DNA of 64,000 nucleotides from Planctomycetota bacterium. Lineage in GTDB: Bacteria > Planctomycetota > UBA1135 > JADKAF01. The stretch is taken from the NCBI GenBank assembly GCA_016793245.1, contig JAEUHW010000030.1:1-64000 (forward strand), given 5' to 3'. The first letter of the stretch is position 1. Every line of letters begins with the position of its first letter. Below the pieces are notes generated by a model, which ran no database searches, was not told the origin of the DNA, and was given only the letters and a program-made list of their open reading frames with translations. The position numbers and the translations under genes are program-made. This document shows, piece after piece, positions 1 to 7,982 of this stretch.

Positions 1-23
1 GTACCGATCTCGTGTCGACGAGT

Positions 24-55
24 GCGGCCTCGACGGCGTCAGCCGTTGAGGCCGC
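24..55. repeat. Imperfect palindrome with CGTCAG loop
   Basis: A 13-bp stem (24-36 with 43-55, one G.T wobble) encloses the six-base loop CGTCAG. The core matches, in reverse complement, the hairpin at 14823-14840 (loop CTGACG), so it looks like one copy of a dispersed intergenic repeat. No protein-coding gene is convincing between the window edge and lpdA. Confidence 0.6.
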
Positions 56-62
56 CAACATG

Positions 63-91
63 CTAGCGGGGCTGGGGCGCAGCCCCGCTAG
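63..91. repeat. 11-bp perfect hairpin
   Basis: The arms at 63-73 (CTAGCGGGGCT) and 81-91 (AGCCCCGCTAG) pair perfectly around a 7-base G/C loop. It lies in an apparently non-coding stretch (1-266) together with the palindrome at 24-55. It could be a terminator for a gene upstream of the window or a repeat element. There is no T-tract. The rest of 1-266 holds nothing I recognise. Confidence 0.5.
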
Positions 92-266
92 TGGTCTGAC
101 TCACACAGGAGGCGCATGTAGATCCCGAGAGATCGGCCTTCCTGGCAAGGCGCGGCGACGCATGCTGCATTCGGAGTACAGCGAGGATCCGCAACGCCGC
201 CAGGAAGATCGAGATCCGCGAGCTACCGCCTCGTAGCTGTGAATCAGACCGCTAGCATCGTCGCGC

Positions 267-1676
267 TCAGCGCGGCTTCTGGAAGATGTGCACGGCCTTC
301 ATGTGCACCGCCTCGGCCGCTTCCATGAGCGTCTCGGGCAGCGTCGGATGCGCATGCACCGTGAGAGCGATGTCCTCGGTCGTGGCCCCCATCTCGATCG
401 CGAGCGCGGCCTCGGCGATGAGCTCCGTCACCTCGGGGCCGACCATGTGCACGCCGAGCACGAGGTCGGTCTTCTTGTCGGCGACGACTTTCGTGAAGCC
501 GTCGGTCTCGTTCAGGCTCATCGCGCGGCCCGATGCGGCGAAGGGGAACTTACCCACCACCGGCTCGTAGCCCTCGGCCTTCGCCTGCTCCTCGGTGAGC
601 CCCACCGAGGCGATCTCGGGATCGGTGAAGATCACCGCCGGGATGCACTTCACGTCGTAGGCGGCCTTCTTGCCGGCGATCACGTCGGCGACGACCAGAC
701 CTTCCTTCGAGCCCTTGTGCGCGAGCATCGGCTGCCCGGCGAGGTCGCCGATCGCGAAGATCGACGGCACGTTGGAGCGCCGCTGCGCATCGACGACGAC
801 GAAGCCCTTCGCGTCGAGCGCGACACCGGCTTCCTTCAAGCCCAGGCCCTCGGCGTAGGGCTTCCTGCCGACGGTGCTCAGGATCTTGTCGCAGACGATG
901 GTCAGCTTCTCGCCGCTCTTCGATTCGATCGCGACCTCGAGCTCCTCGCCCTTCTTCGTGTAGCCCTTCGCGAAGTGCTCGAAGTGCATCGCGACGCCGC
1001 GCTTCTTCAGGCGCTTCTCGACCACCTTCGAGAGCTCGGGGTCCTGCCCGGGCAGCAGGCCCGGCGTCGCTTCGACGACGGTGACCTCGCTGCCGAGCTT
1101 CGAATACATGATGCCGAGCTCCAAGCCGATGTAGCCGCCGCCGATCACGACGAGGCGACGCGGACGGGCCTTCGGTGCCAGCGCCTCGGTCGAGGACCAG
1201 ACGTCCTCGCCGAACTGGAAGCCCGGGATCTCGATCGGGATCGAGCCCGTCGCGACGACGATGTTCTTCGCCGCGATCGTCTGCTTGCCGCCCTCGCCCT
1301 GCACCTCGACGCTGTTCGGGCCCGCGATGCGCGCGCTGCCGGCGTAGACCGCGACCTTGTGGTTCTTCAGCAGGCCGGCGACGCCGCCGGTCAGCTTCTG
1401 CACGATGCTCTCCTTCCAGGAGATGAGCTTGCCCATGTCGACGCGCACGCCGTCGACCTTGATGCCCATGTCGCCGGCGTGGCGGATGCGATCGACGAGG
1501 TTGCCCGCGGCGATCAGCGCCTTCGACGGGATGCAGCCGACGTTGAGGCAGGTGCCGCCGATGGCGGCCTTCTCGACCAGCGCGGCTTTCATGCCGTTCT
1601 GCGCGAGGCGGATGGCGCAGACGTAGCCGGCCGGACCGCCGCCGATCACGACGGCATCGAACGTTTCGGAGCTCAT
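267..1676 (-). CDS. lpdA: Dihydrolipoyl dehydrogenase (E3)
   Basis: 469 aa, the usual length of the family. This is the FAD flavoprotein that reoxidises the dihydrolipoyl arm of E2 and passes electrons to NAD+. Visible features are the N-terminal FAD-binding GGGPAG at about 12-17, the redox-active disulfide CLNVGC (Cys43/Cys48), a second dinucleotide motif GGGYIGLELG for NAD, and the C-terminal HAHPTLPE with the catalytic His/Glu. It is the last gene of the 2-oxoacid dehydrogenase operon, 61 nt after the second E1-alpha, and so presumably the dedicated E3 of that complex. The ATG start directly precedes the FAD motif and no longer start is needed. Confidence 0.96.
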   Translation of the reverse strand: MSSETFDAVVIGGGPAGYVCAIRLAQNGMKAALVEKAAIGGTCLNVGCIPSKALIAAGNLVDRIRHAGDMGIKVDGVRVDMGKLISWKESIVQKLTGGVAGLLKNHKVAVYAGSARIAGPNSVEVQGEGGKQTIAAKNIVVATGSIPIEIPGFQFGEDVWSSTEALAPKARPRRLVVIGGGYIGLELGIMYSKLGSEVTVVEATPGLLPGQDPELSKVVEKRLKKRGVAMHFEHFAKGYTKKGEELEVAIESKSGEKLTIVCDKILSTVGRKPYAEGLGLKEAGVALDAKGFVVVDAQRRSNVPSIFAIGDLAGQPMLAHKGSKEGLVVADVIAGKKAAYDVKCIPAVIFTDPEIASVGLTEEQAKAEGYEPVVGKFPFAASGRAMSLNETDGFTKVVADKKTDLVLGVHMVGPEVTELIAEAALAIEMGATTEDIALTVHAHPTLPETLMEAAEAVHMKAVHIFQKPR

Positions 1677-1737
1677 GCTCTTCTCCTACGGTACCTGAGG
1701 TAGGTCTTCGGGAACGTGGCGCTCGTCGTCGCGCGCA

Positions 1738-2889
1738 TCACAGCGGAAACGGCACGTCGGAAGGACGCGCGTCGCCGTGCTTGCGAGCCGATTCGAGGAA
1801 CGCGTTGTACTGGCGGCGCAGATGCGCGGGGACCTCGGCGTAGACGTCCTCGACGAGCGTCGAGAGCGCCATCGGGGCCGCGGCCTCCACGGTCTTGATG
1901 ACGCCGCGGATCTCGGCGTCGAGCTCCTCTCGGAGCGCCGCGTCGCGCGCATCGTCGATCCACGCGCGCCCTTCGAGGTAGCGCTTCGCGCGGGCGATCG
2001 GATCGCGCTTCGACCACGCCTCGACCTCGGCCGCATCGCGATAGCGCGTCGGATCGTCGGACGAGCTGTGGCCCATCATGCGATAGGTCTTCAAGTGCAA
2101 GATCTCGGGCGCGCCGCCTGCGCGCACGCGCTCGACGGCGGCGCGCGTCTCGACGTAGCACGCGAAGAGGTCATTGCCGTCGATCGAGCGCGAGGGCAGA
2201 CCGTAGGTCTTGCCCTTCAACGCGAGCGACGCCGCGGCACTCTGCTTGCACGCGGGCACGGAGATCGCCCAACCGTTGTCGATGATCAGGAACACGACCG
2301 GCGCCTTCCACACGCCGGCGAAGGTCGCCGCGCAGTGGAAGCCGCCGGAGCTCGTGGCCCCGTCGCCGAGATAGGCCGCGCAGACCGTGCGCTCACCGCG
2401 CAGCTTCGCCGCGAACGCCGCTCCCACCGCCTGCGGGAGCTGCGTCCCGATCACCGACGACCAGGAGACGAAGTTCCCGGCTTGGTGCTGGAAGTGGTTG
2501 CACATCTGCCGGCCCTTCGCGGTGTCGTAGGTGTTGCAGTACATCTGCCCCACGTACTCCTCGAGCGGCATGCCGCGGAAGAGCGCCGCACCGCCTTCGC
2601 GGAGGCCCGGGAAGATCCAGTCGCTCGGCGCGAGCCCCGCCGCGCTGCCGACCACCGAGGCCTCCTGCCCCGTCGCCGTGCCGACGAAGCCGATGCGCCC
2701 CTGCCGCTGCAGCGCGAGCATGCGCTCGTCGAGCACGCGGATGCGCAGCATCCCGCGATACATCGCGAGGAGCTGCTCGCGCTCGAGGCGCGGATCCTCG
2801 GCCCCGGGCAAGAGCTGCCCTTCTGGGTCGAGGATCCCGATCGGCGCGAGCGAGCTCGCGGAGGCGGCGGTGGAAGCGCTGGCGGTCAT
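1738..2889 (-). CDS. 2-oxoacid dehydrogenase E1 component, alpha subunit (copy 1, downstream)
   Basis: 383 aa. The thiamine diphosphate-dependent E1-alpha subunit decarboxylates a 2-oxoacid and acylates the lipoyl group of E2. The TPP motif runs from GDG at about 175-177 to the Asn near 205; the usual NN is DN here (IIDNGWAIS). The phosphorylation-loop-like segment MMGHSSSDDPTRYR is closer to branched-chain 2-oxoacid dehydrogenase than to classical pyruvate dehydrogenase. It lies 34 nt after E2 and is clearly paralogous to the E1-alpha at 5448-6566, while only one E1-beta is present. Whether it pairs with the shared E1-beta or gives a second substrate specificity cannot be told from sequence. 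Confidence 0.9.
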   Translation of the reverse strand: MTASASTAASASSLAPIGILDPEGQLLPGAEDPRLEREQLLAMYRGMLRIRVLDERMLALQRQGRIGFVGTATGQEASVVGSAAGLAPSDWIFPGLREGGAALFRGMPLEEYVGQMYCNTYDTAKGRQMCNHFQHQAGNFVSWSSVIGTQLPQAVGAAFAAKLRGERTVCAAYLGDGATSSGGFHCAATFAGVWKAPVVFLIIDNGWAISVPACKQSAAASLALKGKTYGLPSRSIDGNDLFACYVETRAAVERVRAGGAPEILHLKTYRMMGHSSSDDPTRYRDAAEVEAWSKRDPIARAKRYLEGRAWIDDARDAALREELDAEIRGVIKTVEAAAPMALSTLVEDVYAEVPAHLRRQYNAFLESARKHGDARPSDVPFPL

Positions 2890-2923
2890 CGGCTCGCTCG
2901 GCGTTGGGGATCGAAGCGGGCGA

Positions 2924-4240
2924 TCAAAGCGCGAGCAGGCCCGGCTCTTCGAGCAGCCGCTTCACGTGCACGAGGAAGCGGCACGCGTCGGCGCCATCGA
3001 CGAGGCGGTGGTCCACCGAGAGCGAGAAGTTCATGAACTTCCGCTCGACCAGCTCGCCATCGACGATCGCCGGACGCTCCATCACGCGATGGACGCCCAT
3101 GATCGCGACCTCGGGGAAGTTGATGATCGGCGTCGCGAGGATGCCGCCGATGGCACCCGCGTTCGTGATCGTGAACGTCGAGCCCTTCAGCTCCTCGGGC
3201 TTGATCTTGCCGCCGCGCGTGCGCTCGGCGAGATCCTGCAGCTCGGCGCTGAGCTGCAGCAGACCCTTCGCCGGGACGTCGCGAACGACCGGCACGATCA
3301 GGCCCTGCGGCGTGTCGGTGGCGATGCCGAGGTGCACGTGACCGTAGGTCACGATCTCCTGCGCCGCTTCGTCGAGCATGGAGTTCAACTGCGGATAGAG
3401 CTGCAACGCGGAGGCCGCGGCCCGCATGAAGAACGGCGTCAGGGTGACCTTGATCCCCTGCTCGGCGCCGAGCGCCTTCGCCTTCTCGCGCAGCGCGAGG
3501 AGCTGCGTCACGTCGACTTCCTCGACGACGGTGAAGTGCGTCGCGGTGTACTTCGAGCGCGTCATCGCCTCGGCGATCTTCTTCCGCACCCCGCGGAACG
3601 CGACGCGAGTCTCGCTCGTGGTGCGCTCGATCTGCACCGGCGCGAAGCTGCGCGGTGCGCTCGCCGCGGGAGCGGCCGCCGGTGCCGAAGGACCGCGCTC
3701 GGCGAAGGCCTGCACGTCCTGCTTGCGCACGAGCCCGTGACGACCGGAGCCGGGCACCTGTTGGAGATCGACGCCGAGCTCGCGCGCGGCGGCGCGCGCC
3801 GACGGCACGGCGAGGACCTTGCCCGAAGCGCTGACCGGCGCGGCCTTGATCGTCGCGGCGGGCGCGCTCGGCGTGATCACCGCGTCGCGCGCGGGCGCCG
3901 CCGGAGCAGCGGGCGCCTTGGCGGCGGGCGCCGCAGGCTTCGCAGTCTCGGCCTTCGGAGCCGCGGGGGCCGCAGGCGCGGCGGGAGCGGCAGCGGCGCC
4001 GGCGCCTTCCTCGAGCGTGAAGATCACGGTGCCGATCGGCACGGTCGCGCCTTCGGCGGCCTTGAGCTCCAGGATCCGCCCCGCGCGGGGTGCCGGGATC
4101 TCGACGGTGGCCTTGTCGGTCATCACCTCGACGACGGCTTGGTCCTCGCGGACGGCGTCGCCGGGTTTGACCAGCCACTTCACGATCTCGCCCTCGGCGA
4201 TGCCTTCGCCGATGTCGGGCAGCTTGAATTCGAAGACCAC
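2924..4240 (-). CDS. Dihydrolipoamide acyltransferase (E2) of 2-oxoacid dehydrogenase complex
   Basis: 438 aa, the catalytic and structural core that moves the acyl group from lipoate to CoA. Domain order: an N-terminal lipoyl domain (about 1-77) with the lipoylation motif TDKA at Lys43; a long Ala/Pro-rich flexible linker (about 78-135); a peripheral subunit-binding domain (about 145-185, PSARAAARELGVDL); and a C-terminal catalytic domain with the active-site DHRLVDG (His411, Asp415). There is a single lipoyl domain, as in branched-chain-type and many bacterial E2s. It is encoded between E1-beta (120 nt gap) and the downstream E1-alpha (34 nt gap). Confidence 0.94.
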   Translation of the reverse strand: MVFEFKLPDIGEGIAEGEIVKWLVKPGDAVREDQAVVEVMTDKATVEIPAPRAGRILELKAAEGATVPIGTVIFTLEEGAGAAAAPAAPAAPAAPKAETAKPAAPAAKAPAAPAAPARDAVITPSAPAATIKAAPVSASGKVLAVPSARAAARELGVDLQQVPGSGRHGLVRKQDVQAFAERGPSAPAAAPAASAPRSFAPVQIERTTSETRVAFRGVRKKIAEAMTRSKYTATHFTVVEEVDVTQLLALREKAKALGAEQGIKVTLTPFFMRAAASALQLYPQLNSMLDEAAQEIVTYGHVHLGIATDTPQGLIVPVVRDVPAKGLLQLSAELQDLAERTRGGKIKPEELKGSTFTITNAGAIGGILATPIINFPEVAIMGVHRVMERPAIVDGELVERKFMNFSLSVDHRLVDGADACRFLVHVKRLLEEPGLLAL

Positions 4241-4360
4241 GGCGGTGCTACTCCAGCGGAGGGACGTTGCAAGCCGCGAGCGCGCTGCGTCGCGCGCTCT
4301 CGGGCTGCGGTGTGCGGTTCAGGAATGCGCGCGCGATGGCGAGCGCAGGAAGTTCGCGGA

Positions 4361-5338
4361 TCAGAACGTGAGGACCTTCTCGAGCGCGTCGCAGACGCGG
4401 CGCTCGTCGGGCAGGTAGTGGTGCTCGAGCGTGTTCGGGAACGGCGTGTCGAAGCCGGTCACGCGCACGATCGGCGCTTCCATGTACTCGATCGCGTGCT
4501 CGGCGATCAGCGCGGAGATCTCGCCGCCGTAGCCGCAGAAGCGCGGCGCTTCGTGCAGCACCACGACGCGGCCCGTCTGCTTCGCGTGCTCGAGCACGGA
4601 GTCCTCGTCGAGCGGCGAGAGCGTGCGCAGGTCGACCACGCGCACTTGCTTCCCCTGCTCGGCGGCAACCTTCTCGGCCGCGATCGTCGCGACGGAGACC
4701 ATCGCGCCGTAGGCGAACACGACGGCGTCGTTCCCCTCGCGCACGGTGCGCGTGGTCCCGAGCGGCACGGTGTAGTGCCCTTCGGGGACCTCGCCCTTCA
4801 CCGAGCGATAGATCCGCTTCGGCTCGAGGAAGAGCACCGGGTCGGGATCCTGGATCGCGGCGATGAGCAGGCCCTTCGCATCGTAGGGCGTCGACGGCAC
4901 GACGACCTTGATGCCGGGCGTATGACAGAAGTACGCCTCGCCCGACTGCGAGTGGTAGAGGCCGCCCTTGATGCCGCCGCCGTAGGGCGTGCGGATCACC
5001 ATCGGCACGGTGTACATGCCGCCCGAGCGATAGCGGAACTTCGCCGCCTCGCTCACGATCTGGTCGAAGGCGGGGAAGATGAAGTCCTGGAACTGGATCT
5101 CCGCGACCGGCAGCAGGCCGTTCAGCGCCATGCCGATCGCGGCGCCGATGATCCCGTCCTCGCTGAGCGGCGTGTCGAAGCAACGCTGCTCACCGAACTC
5201 CTTCGTCAGACCTTCGGTGGCGAGGAACACCCCGCCCTTCAACCCTACGTCCTCGCCGAAGACCACGACGCGCTGATCTTGGCGCATGACGGTCTTCAGG
5301 GCGTCGTTGACGGCCTGGATCAAGGTGAGCGTCGGCAT
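4361..5338 (-). CDS. 2-oxoacid dehydrogenase E1 component, beta subunit
   Basis: 325 aa. The beta half of the E1 heterotetramer contributes the pyrimidine-binding half of the TPP site and the E2-binding face. The N terminus PTLTLIQAVNDAL followed by VVVFGEDVG, and later FDTPLSEDGIIGAAIGMA, are typical of the transketolase-pyrimidine-binding fold. The C terminus carries the usual LHEAPRFCGYGGEI segment. An in-frame extension upstream to 5467 exists but encodes an Arg-rich stretch overlapping the preceding gene. The ATG at 5338 gives family length and homologous N terminus. It is the only E1-beta in the operon and must serve one or both E1-alpha paralogues. Confidence 0.93.
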   Translation of the reverse strand: MPTLTLIQAVNDALKTVMRQDQRVVVFGEDVGLKGGVFLATEGLTKEFGEQRCFDTPLSEDGIIGAAIGMALNGLLPVAEIQFQDFIFPAFDQIVSEAAKFRYRSGGMYTVPMVIRTPYGGGIKGGLYHSQSGEAYFCHTPGIKVVVPSTPYDAKGLLIAAIQDPDPVLFLEPKRIYRSVKGEVPEGHYTVPLGTTRTVREGNDAVVFAYGAMVSVATIAAEKVAAEQGKQVRVVDLRTLSPLDEDSVLEHAKQTGRVVVLHEAPRFCGYGGEISALIAEHAIEYMEAPIVRVTGFDTPFPNTLEHHYLPDERRVCDALEKVLTF

Positions 5339-5447
5339 GGGAGAGAGGGCGCGCTCCTCGGCGCGGCGGGCGGGCGGGTCTGCAGGACGGTAAGTGCGGG
5401 GAACGTTGCGTCGGGCGCGATGCGCGCGACGGTGGATCTTCGGCGGA

Positions 5448-6566
5448 TCAGAGCGGGAACGCGCCATCGCCGGCGGCGGCTTCGCCGTGCCGGCTCATGA
5501 GGTCGAAGTAGTCGCGGCCCTGCTTGCGCAGCGACGGCGGAACTTCGGCGTACACGTCGGAGAAGATGGTCTCGGTGGCCGGCAACGGCGCCTTCTCCGC
5601 GGCCTCGACCGCAGCGGCGACTTGGGCCTCGGCGGCGGAGAGCGCGGCCTGCGCCTGCGCATCGTCGAGCAAGCCGCGGCGGCGCAGGTACTTCTCGAAG
5701 CGCACGATCGGGTCCTTCTTGGCCCAGCTCTCGAGCATCGCGGCGGGCACGTACTTCGTCGGATCGTCCGACGAGCTGTGGCCGCCCATGCGCATCGTGA
5801 TGGCTTCGATGAGCGTCGGGCCTCCGCCGCTCCGCGCGCGCGCCACGGCCGTGCGCACCGCGCTGTACATCGCGAGGAAGTCGTTGCCGTCGACTTGCAC
5901 GCCGGGGACACCGTAGCCCTCGCCCTTCACGGCGAAGCCATCGGAGCCGGTCTGCTTGTCCGCGGGGCAGGAGATCGCCCAGCCGTTGTTCTGGCAGAGG
6001 AAGATCACCGGCGACTTCCAGACCCCGGCGAAGACGAGGCCCGAGTGGAACCCGAGGCTCGAGGTGCCGCCGTCGCCGAACGAGGTCAGGAACGCCGTGT
6101 CCTCGCCGCGCTGCTGTGCCGCGCGCGCAGCGCCGACGGCCTGCGGGATGTGCGTGCCGATGGGCGAGGAGATCGAGACGAAGCGGATCGGATCCGCGAA
6201 GCTGTAATGCACGGGCATCTGCCGGCCCCTCGAGTTGTCGAGGCCGTTGCAGAACATGCCGTGGAGCATCTGCTCCACCGGCACGCCGTGATAGAGCGCC
6301 ATGCCGAAGTCGCGGTACGACGGGAAGATCCAGTCGCTCGCGCGCAGCGCCGCCGCCGAGCCGATCTGCACCGCCTCGACGCCCTTGTTCGGGACGGTGA
6401 AGCCGATGCGTCCCGCGCGCTGCAGGCGCATCGCGCGCTCGTCGAGATGGCGCGTCAGCACCATCGTGCGATACGCGTGGAGCAGCGTGTCCGGCGCGAT
6501 CTCGGGCTCTTGGCCCTGCACCACGCCGTCCTCGCGCAGGACGCTCAGCACCGCTTGACCCGCCAT
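5448..6566 (-). CDS. 2-oxoacid dehydrogenase E1 component, alpha subunit (copy 2, upstream)
   Basis: 372 aa. It has the same fold and role as the copy at 1738-2889, with an intact TPP motif: GDG at about 164-166 and NN at 193-194 (QNNGWAIS). The segment MGGHSSSDDPTKY is again branched-chain-type. It lies directly upstream of E1-beta (109 nt), the canonical alpha-beta order, so this copy is the likelier obligate partner of E1-beta. The N-terminal 30 residues differ from copy 1, whose N terminus is Ala/Ser-rich. The divergence suggests long-standing paralogues, not a recent duplication. Confidence 0.91.
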   Translation of the reverse strand: MAGQAVLSVLREDGVVQGQEPEIAPDTLLHAYRTMVLTRHLDERAMRLQRAGRIGFTVPNKGVEAVQIGSAAALRASDWIFPSYRDFGMALYHGVPVEQMLHGMFCNGLDNSRGRQMPVHYSFADPIRFVSISSPIGTHIPQAVGAARAAQQRGEDTAFLTSFGDGGTSSLGFHSGLVFAGVWKSPVIFLCQNNGWAISCPADKQTGSDGFAVKGEGYGVPGVQVDGNDFLAMYSAVRTAVARARSGGGPTLIEAITMRMGGHSSSDDPTKYVPAAMLESWAKKDPIVRFEKYLRRRGLLDDAQAQAALSAAEAQVAAAVEAAEKAPLPATETIFSDVYAEVPPSLRKQGRDYFDLMSRHGEAAAGDGAFPL

Positions 6567-6635
6567 CGATCGATCCTCTGGAGAGGGCTCAGTAGAGGGA
6601 CATGTGTCCCGGGTTCTGCCGTTCGCGAAGACCGG

Positions 6636-7541
6636 CTAGTTCGTTGGACCCGCGACGAGAAGCTCGCCGGGGCGTTTGCCGGCGCGCAGCACGCCGGCGA
6701 GGAAGAGCTCGCCCGCTCGATACGACGAGCGCACGAGAGGACCGGAAGCGACGTAGGCGAAGCCGAGCGACTCGGCCAACACACGCAGCTCGGCGAAGCG
6801 CTCCGGCGGCACGTACTCGTGCACCGGCAGATGCTTCGGGCTCGGCCGCAGGTACTGCCCGAGCGTCACCACGTCGACGCCGACCGCGCGCAAGTCGCGC
6901 AGCGACTGCACGAGCTCGTCCTCCGACTCGCCGATCCCGAGCATGATCGAGGACTTCGTCCACTGCTCGGGACGCAGTCGCTTCGCTCCGGCGAGCACGT
7001 CCAGGCTCTTGCGGTACGAGCAGCGCGGATCGCGGAAGGGGCGCGTCAGGCGCTCCACGACCTCGATGTTGTGCGCGAAGACGTCGGGGCCACCGGCGAG
7101 CAGCGTCCCGAGATGAGGCCCGAGGTAATCCGGCGTCAGCACTTCCACGAGCACTTCGGGATGTGCGGCCTTGATAGCGCGGATCGTCGCCGCGAAATGC
7201 TCCGCGCCGCCGTCGCCGAGGTCGTCGCGATCGACGGAGGTCAGCACGACGTAGTGCAGCTTCATCTGCGCCACCGCGTCGGCGATCTTCTCCGGCTCGG
7301 CCGGATCGAGAGGCGTTCCGCGCTTGCCGGTCTTCACCGCGCAGAAGCGACAGCCGCGCGTGCAGACGTCCCCCATCAACATGAAGGTCGCCGTGCCGCC
7401 GCTCCAACACTCGGAGACGTTCGGGCAGCGCGCTTCCTCACAGACCGTGTGCAGGCCCCGCGAGCGCAAGATCGACTTGAGCTCGGCGTAGGTCTCGCCC
7501 CCGGGAGGGCGGATCTTCAGCCAGGGGGGTTTCCTGTCCAT
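6636..7541 (-). CDS. lipA: Lipoyl synthase
   Basis: 301 aa. A radical SAM enzyme that inserts two sulfur atoms into the octanoyl group on E2 or other lipoyl domains. The auxiliary 4Fe-4S ligands C-x4-C-x5-C are at Cys34, Cys39 and Cys45. The radical [11 protein letters not shown] motif gives Cys60, Cys64 and Cys67. The conserved SSYRAGE serine motif is near the C terminus. It is first in the operon and supplies the cofactor for the E2 encoded below it, a logical functional coupling. No lipB is seen in the window. Confidence 0.95.
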   Translation of the reverse strand: MDRKPPWLKIRPPGGETYAELKSILRSRGLHTVCEEARCPNVSECWSGGTATFMLMGDVCTRGCRFCAVKTGKRGTPLDPAEPEKIADAVAQMKLHYVVLTSVDRDDLGDGGAEHFAATIRAIKAAHPEVLVEVLTPDYLGPHLGTLLAGGPDVFAHNIEVVERLTRPFRDPRCSYRKSLDVLAGAKRLRPEQWTKSSIMLGIGESEDELVQSLRDLRAVGVDVVTLGQYLRPSPKHLPVHEYVPPERFAELRVLAESLGFAYVASGPLVRSSYRAGELFLAGVLRAGKRPGELLVAGPTN

Positions 7542-7982
7542 GAGGAGGGGTCTGCCGGCGCGAAAGGGGCGCCGAAGATAGCACCCGGGATCCGATCATT
7601 CCACGGGACGAAGAAGGCCGCATTCCAGGCGAGCCTGGCGCGCCTCGTCGCGGGCGGCGCGCCGCAATCGTTCCTCTTTCCCCCTCCGATTCCGAAGCAA
7701 TTGCTGCCGATCCGGTGGTTGGCGCATAGCATCTCGCGCCAGCGCGCGGGTCGCCCGAACCCCCAGCGCGCCGCGACGCACGACCCTCCGTCCACGCCGC
7801 GCCGTCCGGCGCGACCATCTCTTGTTGTCTTGCACCGTCCTCGCCGCTGCCAGCGCATCTCCCCCGCGCGGCGCGCGAGCTCGGGCCGTTCCGCTCAACC
7901 GATCCGCGCTCGAGCCATGCTCGCTCGCGGGTTCCTCGACTCGCGGTTCCCGATCGACCGCGAGCTTCTCCTTGGAGAGACC
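7542..7982. other. Divergent intergenic region
   Basis: 441 bp separate the divergently transcribed lipA operon and the secreted protein at 7983. It should hold both promoters. I see no convincing hairpin, repeat or unambiguous promoter consensus. The Shine-Dalgarno of the rightward gene is GGAG at 7974-7977. Confidence 0.5.

Noticed and set aside
12-236. Possible 74-aa protein at the window start
   Set aside because: It contains two hairpins, has no Shine-Dalgarno and reads as low-complexity Arg/Ser-rich sequence; the region looks non-coding.
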